A stretch of DNA of 64,000 nt, from contig JTDE01000214.1 in assembly GCA_014338405.1 (NCBI GenBank), forward strand, positions 181,165 to 245,164, read 5' to 3'. Shown here one piece after another: positions 47,496 to 59,240 of the stretch. This DNA comes from Paragonimus skrjabini miyazakii (taxonomy: Eukaryota > Platyhelminthes > Trematoda > Plagiorchiida > Troglotrematidae). Each line of letters opens with the position of its first letter. Position 1 is the first letter of the stretch. The position numbers and the translations under genes are program-made. The notes under the pieces were generated by a model. That model was not told where the DNA came from, did no database searches, and saw only the letters and a list, made by a program, of their open reading frames with translations.

Positions 47496-49414
47496 CGCCA
47501 ACCGAGGTAGATTGACACTATCGTCTCGGTTGTAGGGTCGGTCCTTGACCCCAGTGTGTTTCTCTCACTCGTTTGCTACACATCCATTTCACATACCTGT
47601 TAATTTGTTCTAGTTTCCAACATGCAACCTTAACGGGCAGAATTTCATTTTTTCAATGGTTTGATTAAAACTGAGTGAATAGATTAGCAGTTATGTAATT
47701 CTTTCAGTATTTTGATCTACATCTTTTTCGTGGTTTGTCGCTAGCTTACTTCATTTTTTTACAGTTCAGAGGGGTCTTATATCAATCGATGTCTTCAGTA
47801 GCAAGCGTCTCTTTAAAACAAACTTCACCGCTTATTGCATTGTATCTTAACTAGTCGATACATAATTTGATCTCAATGCTGACTTAGAGGAAGTGCCATA
47901 TTGTAACAATCTGGCATCTCCAAATGTGTGAAATCCTCCGCTATCTTTCAAAATGCCACCGGTTGGGAACTTGATACATACCAACCGAATGATAGGGACA
48001 AGTACGCTGATGTTGCGAGCATGTTCATTGATAGAGATGATAGTGTTTGTCCACCGGCAACGTGCACACGTACATTCAACTTTTCAAAAATTGACATCTA
48101 GTGTGTGCAAGTGAGGCCTGCACTTAATCGCACACATTGAGAGTAGCAATCGAATGGACACTGGAGGTGGTATAGAACAGAATACTAGATACAAGGAATC
48201 AAACAACTTCTGTGGCTCCATTTGTGATGGTGAGAAGGTTAGGATTTTTGGGTCGTGCATCGAGCGCATGTCATGTTGTCATGTTAAGCAGTCAATATTG
48301 ACACCTCAATATACCGTTTAGTCGTAGCTTGTTGGACTCAAGTCAATTACCAATGGACTAGCAATCACGCTAACGACCCCAGAGTGCATTTAATTTCTAG
48401 CTATGAAACTTAAGGGAGCTGGTGTTTAATCACATTCAATGATGTTACTTTTGCAGTTGCCTGACTTAGTTATCTGTGGAAAACCAACATTCAATACAGT
48501 GAGAACTTCAACAAGCTTACCGTATCATACTTATTTTCACCGTGGTTGTTTGAGTACAAGATGTGGACACCTTGACGTGGATTGTTTAGGCCTTGACAAT
48601 TGGATATTACTGACCAACTCCATCACGGTTCTCTTGGCCTAACTTTAATAATTGGGTTCATTGATGTTATGGTTTCAAGACTGAGCTGGGACTAAACACA
48701 ACTATCGAAAGTCGATTACTTGTGGCGGCGTAAATTTTGCGCACAGCTTCAAATGAAACCGTATTAAAACAAAAGGTGTTATGCAATTTAGTGTGTTAAT
48801 AACTGTTTAAAGTTTGTAGTTAATGCACCTTGCCGATTATCTATAAACAAATCCCTTATAAACTAAAATGTGCTCCAATGGAATTTGATCGACACAACCT
48901 CATTCCATCATAAAGATTATGTCGTGACCTTCGAAACAATAAACTGCTGCCAGCAACCTAACCGATAAATTTACCATGCAGCTCAACTGTGCATGAAGAC
49001 TGAATGTCGATATTGTCGTTGTTTCTTGTCGTCATTAGTTGCTGTTCGAAAAGCGTTCTTTCATTGGTACTATGGATAACTTCTTTATGCCAGACACGAC
49101 AGAATACCTGTTTACTACTTCTTGGACAAGCGATACGAAGTTAGTTTTGTTTATTTTAGAGCTAGATGATTGGTTGCTGTTTATTTCTCTACAAACACAC
49201 CGTTCTCGTTTGGTTAAATGTTGACGATTGCGGGAACCGCGTTTACTATTACCTTTTCGGGCAAAGCGTTTCATTTATTTGCTTGTCTAATAGCCGATCC
49301 TTTAGTGTCTTGATTGAGTTAATATCGACAACTGTAACGATGTTCGTGAGCTTCCGAAGCCACCAACTAGCTCATTCATGCTCTTGTTCTATTTCATCTC
49401 GTTCCATCCCCCAG
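47496..49414. other. Last part of the 24-kb intron-like stretch
   Basis: No repeat with a partner in this window was seen. A frame at 48439-48642 (+) after ACTTTTGCAG and a small pyrimidine-led segment at 49294-49345 were considered but do not fit the gene's phase. Confidence 0.45.
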
Positions 49415-49803
49415 CCTTTGTCACCGCTTTGTCAGTACTTATCTATCACGTCACTGTGGTCGTACATCAGCAAAATCACTCGGGCCCCATCACCTTCGGG
49501 GCAGCCTACGGCTTCACATGGTTTGGTTGTTTTTTACACCTCCTCGCAGCGCTCCTCTTGTTTCTGGACGAGCTACTTCATCGACTGGCCACCCAGTTGA
49601 CTCGCGTTAAATGTGTGCAAGTCTGTTTAAATTGCTTGATCGGGTTCTACACACGCGTGCACGAGCGCCAACTGAAACGCCAAGAGAAACGTCGCCAGCA
49701 GACATATGTCTCCTCAGGCCGTACTTCTGTTCGTTCCGTCGACTACTTAAAACCAAGTCGTGTTAGTATGGGTGGCGGTGCCGGTGGTCCTACTCGAAGT
49801 TGA
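49415..49803 (+). CDS. Claudin/PMP22-superfamily protein, terminal exon (TM3-TM4 and tail)
   Basis: A strong acceptor (TCTCGTTCCATCCCCCAG) opens a frame running 128 full codons to TGA at 49801. It encodes the rest of TM3 (FVTALSVLIYHVTVVV), a short second extracellular loop with the sequon NHS, TM4 (GAAYGFTWFGCFLHLLAA and following) and a tail of about 75 residues, strongly basic and rich in Gln (ERQLKRQEKRRQQ), ending in Gly and Ser. The GYG/AYG-x-x-W pattern at the start of TM4 is shared with TMEM47 and claudins. Entry phase 1 fits exon 25278. An overlapping frame (49166-49600) also lacks stops but shows no membrane pattern and does not fit the splice phase. No clear poly(A) hexamer was seen in the next 400 bp. 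Confidence 0.75.
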
Positions 49804-52331
49804 GTTGTTTTGTTTTCTATGCCCTATGGCCCCTAGGTATGCGTATGCACACACACAAACACACACATATATATGTGTGCACCTGATAGGCAGCATTCAA
49901 TCAGCCACTTCATCACGTTTTTCAACTCAGTTTCGGGACATTCATCGCCCATTGCGTCAATGGATCAGCTGTTGTTGTTCCTCTAGAACTTATCGTTTCC
50001 CAAAAATTGGTTTACTGATGTCAATCGAGCTTTCTGTGATCTGACCAAGCGCCCTGGCCAACGCTCACAATTCCCGCGACACACGCACACGCTAGGGCTC
50101 ACCCTAGAATGTGTGCATGCGAACACAAGCACGCATGGAATCGCACACGTATGTACGTCTGTGTATTCAAACAAAAGCTTATGAAATGAAATAGTGATAT
50201 TTATGTTGACCAAGAAACAGACAGTGCATTACCTAGCATTATGATTTAATTTTTTAACAACGGGTGTGTATAAAATAGTAAAATTATATAATACTCGTAT
50301 CAAACGAACGCGATTTAAGACCAACAAATTTCCCTTTAAGAATTTAATCTAATAACCTGAAACTCAATAATTTTTGGTTGATCCCATACCTCAATCGGAT
50401 TAACTGACTAGCACTTCTATGACTTTTAAATTTATTGTCTTCTCCAGATTTGATTATCTTCAACTTTTTAATCGTGCTGTAGTTGACAAAATTTTTGTTT
50501 TCGTTTTTTTTTTATTTGACTTCAATTGTGGACATGAACTGTTTGTTTTCACCTATGCTTTTTAATATACTACTACAAATTGATTGATAAACCAGCTTTT
50601 CCTGTTAGCTTGAACTGGGTGAATGTGTTGACACTGATACTAGCTTCAAAGCTTCGGTTTGATCATTTTTAATACGGTGGCCATGAAATACCAACTATGA
50701 AACGAAGTAAGTTCTCCAATGCTTTGACCTTCAAGGTTGAATACTTACAATCACGTGCTCAAGCACGACATGCACGCACTAACTTGCATTCGTTCGATCG
50801 ATCCTCAGCAGTTATGGGAACGTAAGCAAATGGTCACAGAAATCTCAGTTAGAATGTGACTGAACTCAGGTGGTATCGCAACACAATGTCCTTGTTACAC
50901 AACGCTATAAGTGAGGTATGCAGTAATTTCCATAAAATCACACTTAGATCATTCTTCTAGTATACAAACTACGACTGTCTAGCAGTCAAGACTGCATACC
51001 AGATTGCAAATTGCAATATACCGGTATACATTTGTGAGAAATCTAGACATTTTAATGCATTATATACCATTCGAACACTATAAGCATCCATTGACGTTAG
51101 AGCAGTAGTAGTATTAATAGTGGTATGCTCTTCCGATTTTCATTTATAATGTTCACATCACCCACAAGGATAAGTCAACTTGTGACTGCGCTTACGAAAA
51201 CATTCCTGAAGGTCCTCTTTTAGGCATTCATCAATGTCTTTACTTGTAATATTGGGTCGGAGACTTGGTTAGTTGTATACCGAACACTCCCGCTAAACAA
51301 TGTTGTCAGTGTAATTGATCACGGTAACAATTTTGAGTGACACTGTCAGTCGGCCCCGCAGTAACGTGGACGTTCTGGTTAATGTGACTGAAGTTGCCAA
51401 CCTACGTTCTGCTAAGGGCTTACTTTCTTAAAGTTTACAGTCGTTGACTCCGTCATCAACTCCTTTTGACCACACCGCCTAATTAAACAGTGCTAATTTC
51501 CCAAGTTCTTTGTTACCAGGCTTATTGCTAGTTGATTTAGTAAGAACTGTAAAATTCCCGTCTAGTTTATTGATAGTATCGAACACTTGGTTGTTGTCCA
51601 GCCATTCACGCACACAACACAAAGATACGGGTTAGTTGCCGTAGAAGCTCCAGGGCACTGTAAAGCTCAATAACTTGCATTGTCAGCTGGTCAGTCCACC
51701 CACCCTGTCCGTAAAGATCACTGACAGGCGAAAAACGTGTTACGTCTGTTTCAAGGGTGTGTTTTGTTGGACTACCGGAACTAGTTCCTGGACTTCTTAG
51801 TGAACCGGATTTATATGTTTCGCTGATGAGTTTGCCGTAGAGTTTACAAGTGTATGCTACAACTACGGATTGATTGTATTCACAATGTTGTTCCGGGTGT
51901 GTAGTTTAAACTGCAATCTCTTGACCTTGCTGAGCATACGAGCAATTACCACCTAGGCAATGAGTTGTGTTTGTCATGCCTGACCGGGCACAGCGTATGG
52001 TCCGGTGACTTGCAGGCTAATTGCAATAGCAACACGCTCACACGTACACTGTACTGGCATACACACAAGCATTGCGCATGTGTGACATCATACGGGAACA
52101 GTAACTGGTCTACCCCGAGTGAAGTATGATTTCCTGTATTCTAGCTATAGTTGCACGTCACAGTGAAACAGATGCTGGCGTACAGCCAAATGTTGAACGT
52201 GGCGAGTTTACTTTCTCTAACCGTTCCATTTCCTTTTTGCTCATAGACTGAAATCGATCAGTCGTGTTGTGATTGGCTTACGAACGAACAAGCGTCCGCC
52301 ACAGTACCCAGAAAATGGTTTTGCAAACTGT
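49804..52331. other. Region downstream of the claudin-like gene
   Basis: The compound microsatellite at 49.85 kb and a second CA/AC-rich patch near 50.08 kb are the only structured elements seen. The remainder up to the SINE at 52.3 kb is A+T rich without supported genes. Confidence 0.5.
49847..49878. repeat. (CA)n/(TA)n/(TG)n compound microsatellite
   Basis: A CA tract running into TATATA and TGTGTG, hence able to fold on itself. It lies 44 bp after the stop of the claudin-like gene, so probably in the 3' UTR. Confidence 0.85.
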
Positions 52332-52500
52332 TGGTCCGCGGGGTCTAGTGGATAAGTGTCTGAACTACAATCTGCTGCTTATTCACGGGTCGTGGGTTCA
52401 AATCTCCTGCGTCCCTGGTGCTAATGAGACTTAACTACATCGAAACAGCTGCCTAGCAGTTCACTAGTAGTCACTGGGACTAACTTGCTTCAGAAAACTG
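52332..52500 (+). mobile_element. tRNA-derived SINE, third type
   Basis: GGGGTCTAGTGGATAAGTGT fits box A and GGGTTCAAATCTCC (GGTTCAAATC from 52395) fits box B at tRNA-like spacing, but acceptor arms do not pair well. It is followed by a body with AGCAGTTCACTAGTAGTCAC and, 65 bp on, by the plus-strand copy of the 52.6 kb dispersed repeat. Confidence 0.5.
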
Positions 52501-52564
52501 TAGCGCGTTTGTTTCGAGATATATGGTGCATTATAAGCCTGTATTCAAAAGGAGACGGTTGGCG

Positions 52565-52895
52565 GCATACGGAATGGATTAGCCTGTCACAGTGACCGAA
52601 GCCAAAGAACGCCTCTGCTTTAAACCATCACCCCCAAATGGCTTGCGATGCACCACTTGCGGTTTCACTCATACCCCACGTATCCGATGTAAACCGGAAG
52701 GTGTGGTTGAGGCCTTTGTGTCCAGCCGGCCAATGCTGGTCAGCCAAATGAATGGATAGCAGGAAATGGAAACCCTTATCACTCAGAAAATAAACAGAGA
52801 GAGAGAGAGACTGGAATGACAAGCTCTAACCTGAGAAGGAAGATATGCAGAAGGCGAGTGTATGTCACTGTATTCCAGAGAGGATAAAGTTGAGA
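52565..52895 (+). repeat. Dispersed repeat, plus-strand copy
   Basis: Inverted partner of 47105-47495, for example AACGCCTCTGCTTTAAACCA and CGGTTTCACTCATACCCCAC. It contains a GA-dinucleotide run at 52797-52811 not expanded in the other copy. A tRNA-like SINE lies just upstream and may be part of the same composite unit. Confidence 0.7.
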
Positions 52896-53639
52896 AGCAA
52901 AATTCTAAAACAGATACAGCATTGCTCAGACACATACAGAACATTTCAGTTTGCAAGGTTCCATGAAGGTCCCCAGAACTGTGCATCTCTCATCGATCAC
53001 CATACCCAACAAATTGTTGTCTTCACTAGGATTTTAATTCTCGGACTCGTGACTCATAGTCCATCAGTGCCTTACTGGTCTCGCACGTAGGCTGACTAAA
53101 CTATCACATCGGTCTGTTGAACCAGAACCATGCTAGAGGTAAAAGTATTCAGGTCTGCTTATCAACTATAGAGATTATGTAATAGCTATCCTGTCAGCTC
53201 TAGTTGGTAGCTCCAGTCAAGCCAATCTTCAAGCAAGCAGAGAGATCAGTTTGTGATCTATCATGTGTTCACATCTTCAGCAATGAAATAAGCCAATATG
53301 ACTCAATGAATAAGGATTTTTCACAGTACATTTGGGGTACAAACATTACCAGTCAGTTGAGACGAACCAATGAATGAGTATTAGGAGTTATTTCATGAAT
53401 TGTGTTTAAGCAGAATTCAAGCTATGTATGAAGTAACAAAAGAAGCGTAAGATCGAGCGTGTACAAACAACAGATTTCACTTTGGTCAGATTAAGAATGT
53501 GAAGCTACATTTAGAGATATTCGAATTAGTGAATCAAATTGATGCTACATTTTTCTGTTCTATAAAGTAATGACAAACAAACTCGTCGACATGTGCTATA
53601 ATTGCTGATGAGTAATCTGACAGTTGATTGATTTCAAAT

Positions 53640-53757
53640 TAGAAGAGGCCAACTTGCGAAAAATCTGAATTTCGGCTGGATTCGAGCCAGCGACAGAGAC
53701 AGCATGCCCAAACGCTCCAAGCGTTCTACCAGCTGAGCTACGAAGCCACGCCGGAGG
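53640..53757 (-). mobile_element. Second tRNA-derived SINE family, minus-strand copy with tRNA-like fold
   Basis: The minus strand reads GGCTTCGTAGCTCAGCTGGT, then GCTGGCTCGAATCCAGC, a T-arm with five pairs. With the plus-strand copy as guide, GGCTTCG can pair with CGAAGTT using wobbles. The body is CAGATTTTTCGCAAGTTGG. An authentic tRNA is unlikely because the anticodon arm does not fold cleanly. Confidence 0.65.
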
Positions 53758-53835
53758 CTGGTTCGAGTCGCTGGTTCGAGTCCAGCCGAAGTTCAGATTT
53801 TTCGCAGATAAATCTCTTTTAAATTATTATATCCG
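53758..53835 (+). mobile_element. Second tRNA-derived SINE family, truncated plus-strand partner
   Basis: It starts at GGTTCGAGTCGCTGGTTCGA and carries box B and the body (CAGATTTTTCGCAG). It sits head-to-head with 53640-53757; the arms around GTCGCTGG and TTTTTCGC are near-perfect inverted repeats. Confidence 0.6.
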
Positions 53836-53859
53836 CCAAACTACTTAAGAGTGCTTTCA

Positions 53860-53998
53860 AGTTGAACATCATTCACATCTGATCGCAGCCTTCGTACTCA
53901 AAAAGACTTTCCATTCAATCTCTTACAAAAAAAGCACTAGACTCAGGTTTCACTCTTGCTGGAGTCTATCAGTAATGCATATCGTTGCCTCCGTGACA
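53860..53998 (-). mobile_element. tRNA/hammerhead SINE, minus strand, left half of second inverted pair
   Basis: The minus strand reads a core CTGATAG (two changes), GAAA and TAGTGC, then a body ending in GAATGATGTTCAAC. Stem I (GCATTA/TAGTGC) pairs over most of its length. Confidence 0.6.
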
Positions 53999-54170
53999 GG
54001 ATTTCAAATCACAGTAGTGGCAGGAATATATACCACTGGCGAGCTTTAAAAAGAGAGGAACTCCAGTATGGTGCCTTGGTTTGAAAAGGGTTGGTTGAAA
54101 CGTCCGTGTTGGAATGCACTAACTACGATCAATTGTGACTGGTGTTCAACTTGAAATATTATGATGAAAA
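53998..54170 (+). mobile_element. tRNA/hammerhead SINE, right half of second inverted pair
   Basis: It begins at the 3' edge of the head (AGTGGCAGGAATATATACCA). The hammerhead core is CTGGCGA and GAAA has become GGAA, so it should be inactive. The 3' body GACTGGTGTTCAACTTGAAA is clear. Confidence 0.6.
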
Positions 54171-57100
54171 TTTCACCACATTTTGATACATCATTGTAGA
54201 GTCATCAAAAACTTTTGTATTCCAACGAAATACTCGATATGAACGAAAAATGAACCGTAAATTTAGCCTGAGAGCATACATAGATTAGTAAGCCGACCGA
54301 TCGGGTGACATGGATTAGAGAAAGACTATAAACGGTGGATATGGAGGGATATTTCTCCCACTTTAATGAAAGTGATATTAATCGTAACCAATCGAGTCCT
54401 TTTGTCAATCAATGTAACCTATGGTTAAATAATGGAAAGAGGCATAAGTGCAGTACGCCATTTACTTTTCGCGATAGTTAATCGCTGAGACATTCATTTT
54501 ATGGATTTCCCCTAACAACCGGAAACAACGCATCGACATCTTTTGATATGTGTTAGAAGACACACTGCATCATTTTGATCAGCATGAAAATTTGGACAAA
54601 CTGTCTAATAAGGCAGGTGAATGGAGCAGACCGCTTATAGCTGACAGTTGTGTTGTGACCGCAAAAGACGCTTGGCCTGCCAAGTTGTTTATCGCATGAA
54701 ATCTTGTACAGGCTAGGTTAAAACATAGAACAACGAACATGTACACTCATTTGCATGACTAACTTGTACCCACATACATTGGCAGCAGTACCCTGTCATT
54801 TACCTTGGTGACACGTCCCTTATAATGTGTACACATTGTTCCAGTAGTCGCTTTTATTCTCTCGTCTTCCTGGCTTTGAGACCTGCCTTTTAATTCCCGG
54901 ATGTACGCACTATACTACTCACAAACAAAGCTGCCTGCTATACAATATTTGCACATATGATCACGAAGTATAAGGATGAAGTGTTTTGTTTACTACGTAA
55001 AGTGGAGAAAAGTCAGAGGGAAGATTTCAACCCGCAGAACACTACAGCCTGTAGTGAGCGGTGGGGGGGGGGGAATTAATCAATAAATTGGGGAAAATAA
55101 CCAAGGTTTGTAAAATAATCGTGTCAAGAATAGTGATTGATGGATCAAAGTGGCTTCTTTCTCTAACACTATTACAAAAATATTGAAACATATGGAAACA
55201 TTTATAAGTTTGCACAGAGAAGAGGAATGTCTCTGCTTCTGTTTACTCGTCATTTTTGTAGTCAAGTAACAAGTTGTGTTTAATAGCACACAAATACAAA
55301 TAAGTATGATGAAAACTCAGACAACTAAGGAAACAGAAAACCACCGATATGCACACATGTGAAGCACGAACGCTAACACAGACTGAAGCAATATTTTGGC
55401 AAATATACGCATTCTGTGACCTCTGAGAATGCTTCTAGTATGTATTGGTGTTGTGTAGGTGTCCATTAATCATTTGCTTAATCAGAGAGGTTCAGTGTTC
55501 AGTATTGTGCTCAAGTAAGAACAGGTCTAAACTGTTAGTAAGCTTTGCCGCACACTTTTCTACCTCGTTCTGTCATGGTTACTATCAGAAATTAAATGTT
55601 GATCCCCACTGTTACTCTTAAAATTTTACAGATTGGAAAAAACCTTGCAGCTATGTTGAACGATAGTGAAGATGGATCATGAAATGGAAAAGTATGATGA
55701 CGCCTGCATTTTAAAGTATATGAAGCATAGAAATACTGAATAAACTGAAACAATATATGATCAAAGTGTGCAGTAATACTCCTTATAAATCCCGCCCTTA
55801 GTAGAAGATAAATCCGGCCTCTCTCCGGAGGTGGCTAGCATTTCATGGTTACTAACCAGTACATTACATTCACACAGGGTTGCGTTGATATAGTTATTCG
55901 TTTAACCACAAGGTTGCTAGATTTTCTCAAGCAAAGTCAATTCCAGGTAAATATCTTTATAAAAACGCACTGCGCAATGTTTTTCTGATTGAAATCCTAT
56001 TATCATATCTCTGATACATGGGATTTCGTTATATTGCGTCCCCTCCGTGTAGCTCTTCTTGAGGTCTACATTTATCTAACTGAGATATACTAAACTGCAC
56101 AGTTCAAAGTAAATCTTATTTTCTACCAGTTTTCTGATCTGACCCCTGATGGGTGAGCTAATATAACAATTGTTTTCCTCCTCGTTAAGCAAAAATTGTC
56201 CCTTATTCTTCAAACATTGCTGAAGATTTTGATACAATACTCTTCAAAACATCCCTGAAGGTAGTGCCTGATATAGACAACCGTTAATTTTTGATCTATA
56301 ATAAACAGTGTCTGTCATATCTACCCATAAGAACCCTGTTAAATACCAACGAAATTATTGATTTTACCCAGTTTTTCATCGTTTTCTGCCTAGCGTATGT
56401 TTCTGAAGCTATTCTCTGTATCCTACTTCGGAAGCTTGTATAGGTATTTTATACAAATTTCTTTATTCGGATGCCGTATTTGATGACAAGAAAATATACT
56501 GTTTGTTATTATAGTTAGCTTCCATGTAAGAGACAAAGTTGTCAATCAGTGTCGAGATCTCGCATGAGGTGCACGATGGCACAAGGTCTCTAGCTGACTA
56601 AAACCGTAGATCATGAAGTTCGAGTCGTCTTCTACCGATAGTTTGTTTGGGAAAGCTGTCGTCGACCGGAATAACCAGTCACCAACTTAATGTTCACAGC
56701 TATTGATTTCCAACCAAAGTGTATCATAGCTGAAAGTAATTTGAGTCGACAGGTGTCACGCAAAATGTGTACAGTGATAAATTGGGCGATTGTACGAACA
56801 CACTTCAAAAGATTGTTCTAACACAAAACAAAGGTGATCCGCATTTTTGACATTATCGTGACCAAACGTGTGTGATGAAGCCCAAAACACCCACATTCAC
56901 TGACGTGATGGATTTTAACGAATGGAGATAAACATATCTGTAACATTTTTGACCCGGTTGTTGGAAAGTTTGTATCGCAGTCTTTGCTCTGTCTGGTAGT
57001 TATCATTTTAAAAAAACCCGGCTGGGAGTATGCTAACATGAATATTCCTGGCTGGGGAGACGATGGTTGATGAGCTGAAGACGTCGCCGTTGTCTAGTTT

Positions 57101-57444
57101 TGTGTATCTGTTTTCACGTATATGCAGTAGTTTGTGCATCAGGCTGGTTCAGTCGAACGCCACTTCGCTTCTTGCTTTTCTACTGCAGTATCATGCCTGA
57201 ACTGCTTACAACCGGTGTCAATTTACTAACTGCATTTCAGTGATACAGGACATCAAGAAATGTGGGTGAAGTATGAACAGAAGGCTGGCATTCCATGCAC
57301 CAAACACCGATTACCATATACAACTTCAGTTAAACTGGTAGCCTTTGTATGGAGGCGGCTGTTAGACAGGGAAGTCCCATCCTCTCTAATGACAAGCGTG
57401 TTGAGGAACCACTAAACTTAGGTTGTACATAAAGCTCACATCGT
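54171..57444. other. Unassigned A+T-rich stretch
   Basis: No gene or paired repeat was identified. A run of 11 G at 55064-55074 is the only notable simple sequence. A tRNA-box-like segment at 56560-56680 (GAAGTTCGAGTCGTC) is too degraded to call. Confidence 0.5.
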
Positions 57445-57686
57445 TCAGGAGGACCATGTATGTGGGGCTACTCTAGAAAGAACCGTGTAATTCAGACACG
57501 GATTCTCAAGTCTGAAGCAGTCAGACTCTAACAGATCATAGTTTGCAGCTGCGGATATTAGAACCTGTCCAGATGGTCGTGCTGCCTGGAGATTGGGAAT
57601 ACAATTGAAAATGTAATCATCAATTCTCCGCATAAAGTCAAATGTTGATGACAGTGACGCAACAGATTCAAGCATGACGTTCCAGA
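57445..57686 (-). CDS. Candidate minus-strand terminal exon, unrecognised
   Basis: On the minus strand an acceptor (GAGTATATCTAG at 57687) opens two bases plus about 79 codons to a TGA at 57445. The protein contains STFDFMRRIDDYIFNCIPN and ANYDLLESDCFRLENPC, protein-like in composition and free of low complexity. No family is recognised. It lies about 1.1 kb downstream, on the same strand, of a gypsy remnant and could be part of a mobile element. Confidence 0.3.
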
Positions 57687-58759
57687 CTAGATATACTCAA
57701 ACATTAAGGCGTGTTGCTCACAGTTAGGATGACCTGCTTAATTTTGCGACTTCACTGACTGACTTCAGAGAGGGTGATTCAAGCTAAGCTTGGATATGTG
57801 CTCCGATGATTCAACGGCCGATGCAACCTGTGGGTAAAACTACGACCTCCCTTGACATGTCAAAAATGCTTGTGTAATTGATCCAGTTTAGATAACTTTT
57901 TTCAGAAGGTAAATTAAGCGTTAAAACACGCTTTATAGATTCACACTTCACTCAGCTGGAGTGTGGTCAGCAACTTCGAGTAACCAGCTTAAGATAGCGA
58001 TATGCTGCTAAAATAGACGTGTAAGGGTGAATGTCTCCAAATGAAACGTCCCAAATCACAGGACTGAGATCTCAAGTGTCAAGTCCGTTTTTGCTATCAA
58101 CGAGACGAGAAACCAGGCTGATATTGTCGGTAAAGTCAGCCTCCACGATTCCTTGACGGACTGCATTACTTCACCAGCCCCTTCCCGAAACATACCTAGT
58201 ACGCAACGAGCCACGAATTTGCTTCACTTTCTACTCAAGGATTTATACAGAAGCCCGTATGTCGTTGCTTATCAAAGCAAACCGTCAGATTTACTTTGAA
58301 ATTCTAGTCTTCAATAATACTATTTATTAGGTCACAAAGTAAAGTGAGGTCAGTAGCAGTAGGCAATAAATCGTGTAGCCTGCTGTTTTTCACTTCTGCT
58401 ACTAATTTGTCTAACTGCTTGAGCTCACGAAGTACTCAAGTTCGATGGACTTGGATCATATGTTCTACTATAAGAACGGCTCATGATGAACTTCAAAGTT
58501 AAACTCATTTGCAAGTTGATTTGACCGTTTTTCAAACTCACTTGAACCCTTAGATCAATATAGATAACTGTACCACTTGCCGGAATTCAGTCTACCACAA
58601 GATCATAAATGAATGTAAAAGTTTATGAGGTAAGGAGGCCGTTCGAGCCACTGTACAGTTTCTGAAAGTGATTTCGCTACATGGTCTAACCTACGAATTC
58701 GTTTAAGCTTGATATAAAACAGTAAAATAATTCCCACAAGCTGTCACCTCTACAGTCTC

Positions 58760-59240
58760 TTATTCTCTAAAGGTTTCTTCTTTGGGAGTTGGAGAAAACG
58801 TTAGCCCCATCTGCAGGAACCCCAGTTCAGTACAGATGTCTAGAAATACTTTCTGAAGTAGAATAACGCTTTCTGCTTTCGTTGTATAGCGTCTTATTTG
58901 TTGTATACGGTTCTGCTTAGCGGAGATATGTTGACCAAAAGGCACGACCATAGAGTCAGGTTGAGCTACGGCAGTTCTTCAGAAATGATATCTAGAAAAT
59001 ACTCTGACTACGGTTGCTAAACCCTTATAAAGTGGTAATTGTCAGTACTTTGGGCATTCGCATCAGATACCATGAGGCCATTTGTGGAGACTTTTGTCCA
59101 ACAAACACCAGTAGCCTGTGATCTGTGGATAGCGTATTTTTTCGTTGAATACGCAAACATTGAAATGTCCTAGTGTATAGACCGATGCCAGGATTTTCTT
59201 CTTCGATTCGCAGATACTGCCGTACTGCATTCATCAATGT
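58760..59240 (-). mobile_element. Ty3/gypsy-like RT-RNase H remnant
   Basis: The minus frame from 59237 reads YLRIEEENPGIGLYT, then NTLSTDHRLLVFVGQKSPQM, then AS. This fits the RNase H segment of gypsy polyproteins (Y.QIE.E.L.I ... TDH.PLV.IFG.KKG.P.MA). A second minus frame (58951-58760) contains IRRYTTKAESVILLQKVF, resembling the stretch that follows RNase H. Frames are broken and no integrase is visible downstream, so it is a dead fragment. Confidence 0.6.

Larger units (their letters stand above)
2329..49414 (+). other. Inferred introns of the claudin-superfamily gene (overview)
   Basis: If the exons at 2169, 8131, 25278 and 49415 form one transcript, its introns are about 5.8 kb (with an undetected TM1 exon inside), 17.1 kb and 24.0 kb. 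They hold nearly all the repeats described between 2.6 and 47.5 kb. Long repeat-filled introns of this kind are usual in large flatworm genomes. Confidence 0.5.

Noticed and set aside
48439..48642. Frame after ACTTTTGCAG with HRGCLSTRCG, considered as part of the four-pass gene
   Set aside because: No usable donor in a matching phase, and the gene is already complete through 25278-49415.
49294..49345. Small exon with good pyrimidine tract and GTGAGC donor
   Set aside because: It can only be read in a frame that leaves phase 0, whereas the next exon needs phase 1; the other frames hit stops.
49166..49600. 144-codon frame overlapping the terminal exon of the claudin-like gene
   Set aside because: It lacks the membrane pattern and does not fit phase-1 splicing; it is a shadow of the 49415-49803 frame.
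53640..53757. Authentic tRNA gene
   Set aside because: D-arm and T-arm fit, but the anticodon arm does not fold cleanly, no clear anticodon is placed and the same sequence recurs with a shared non-tRNA body.
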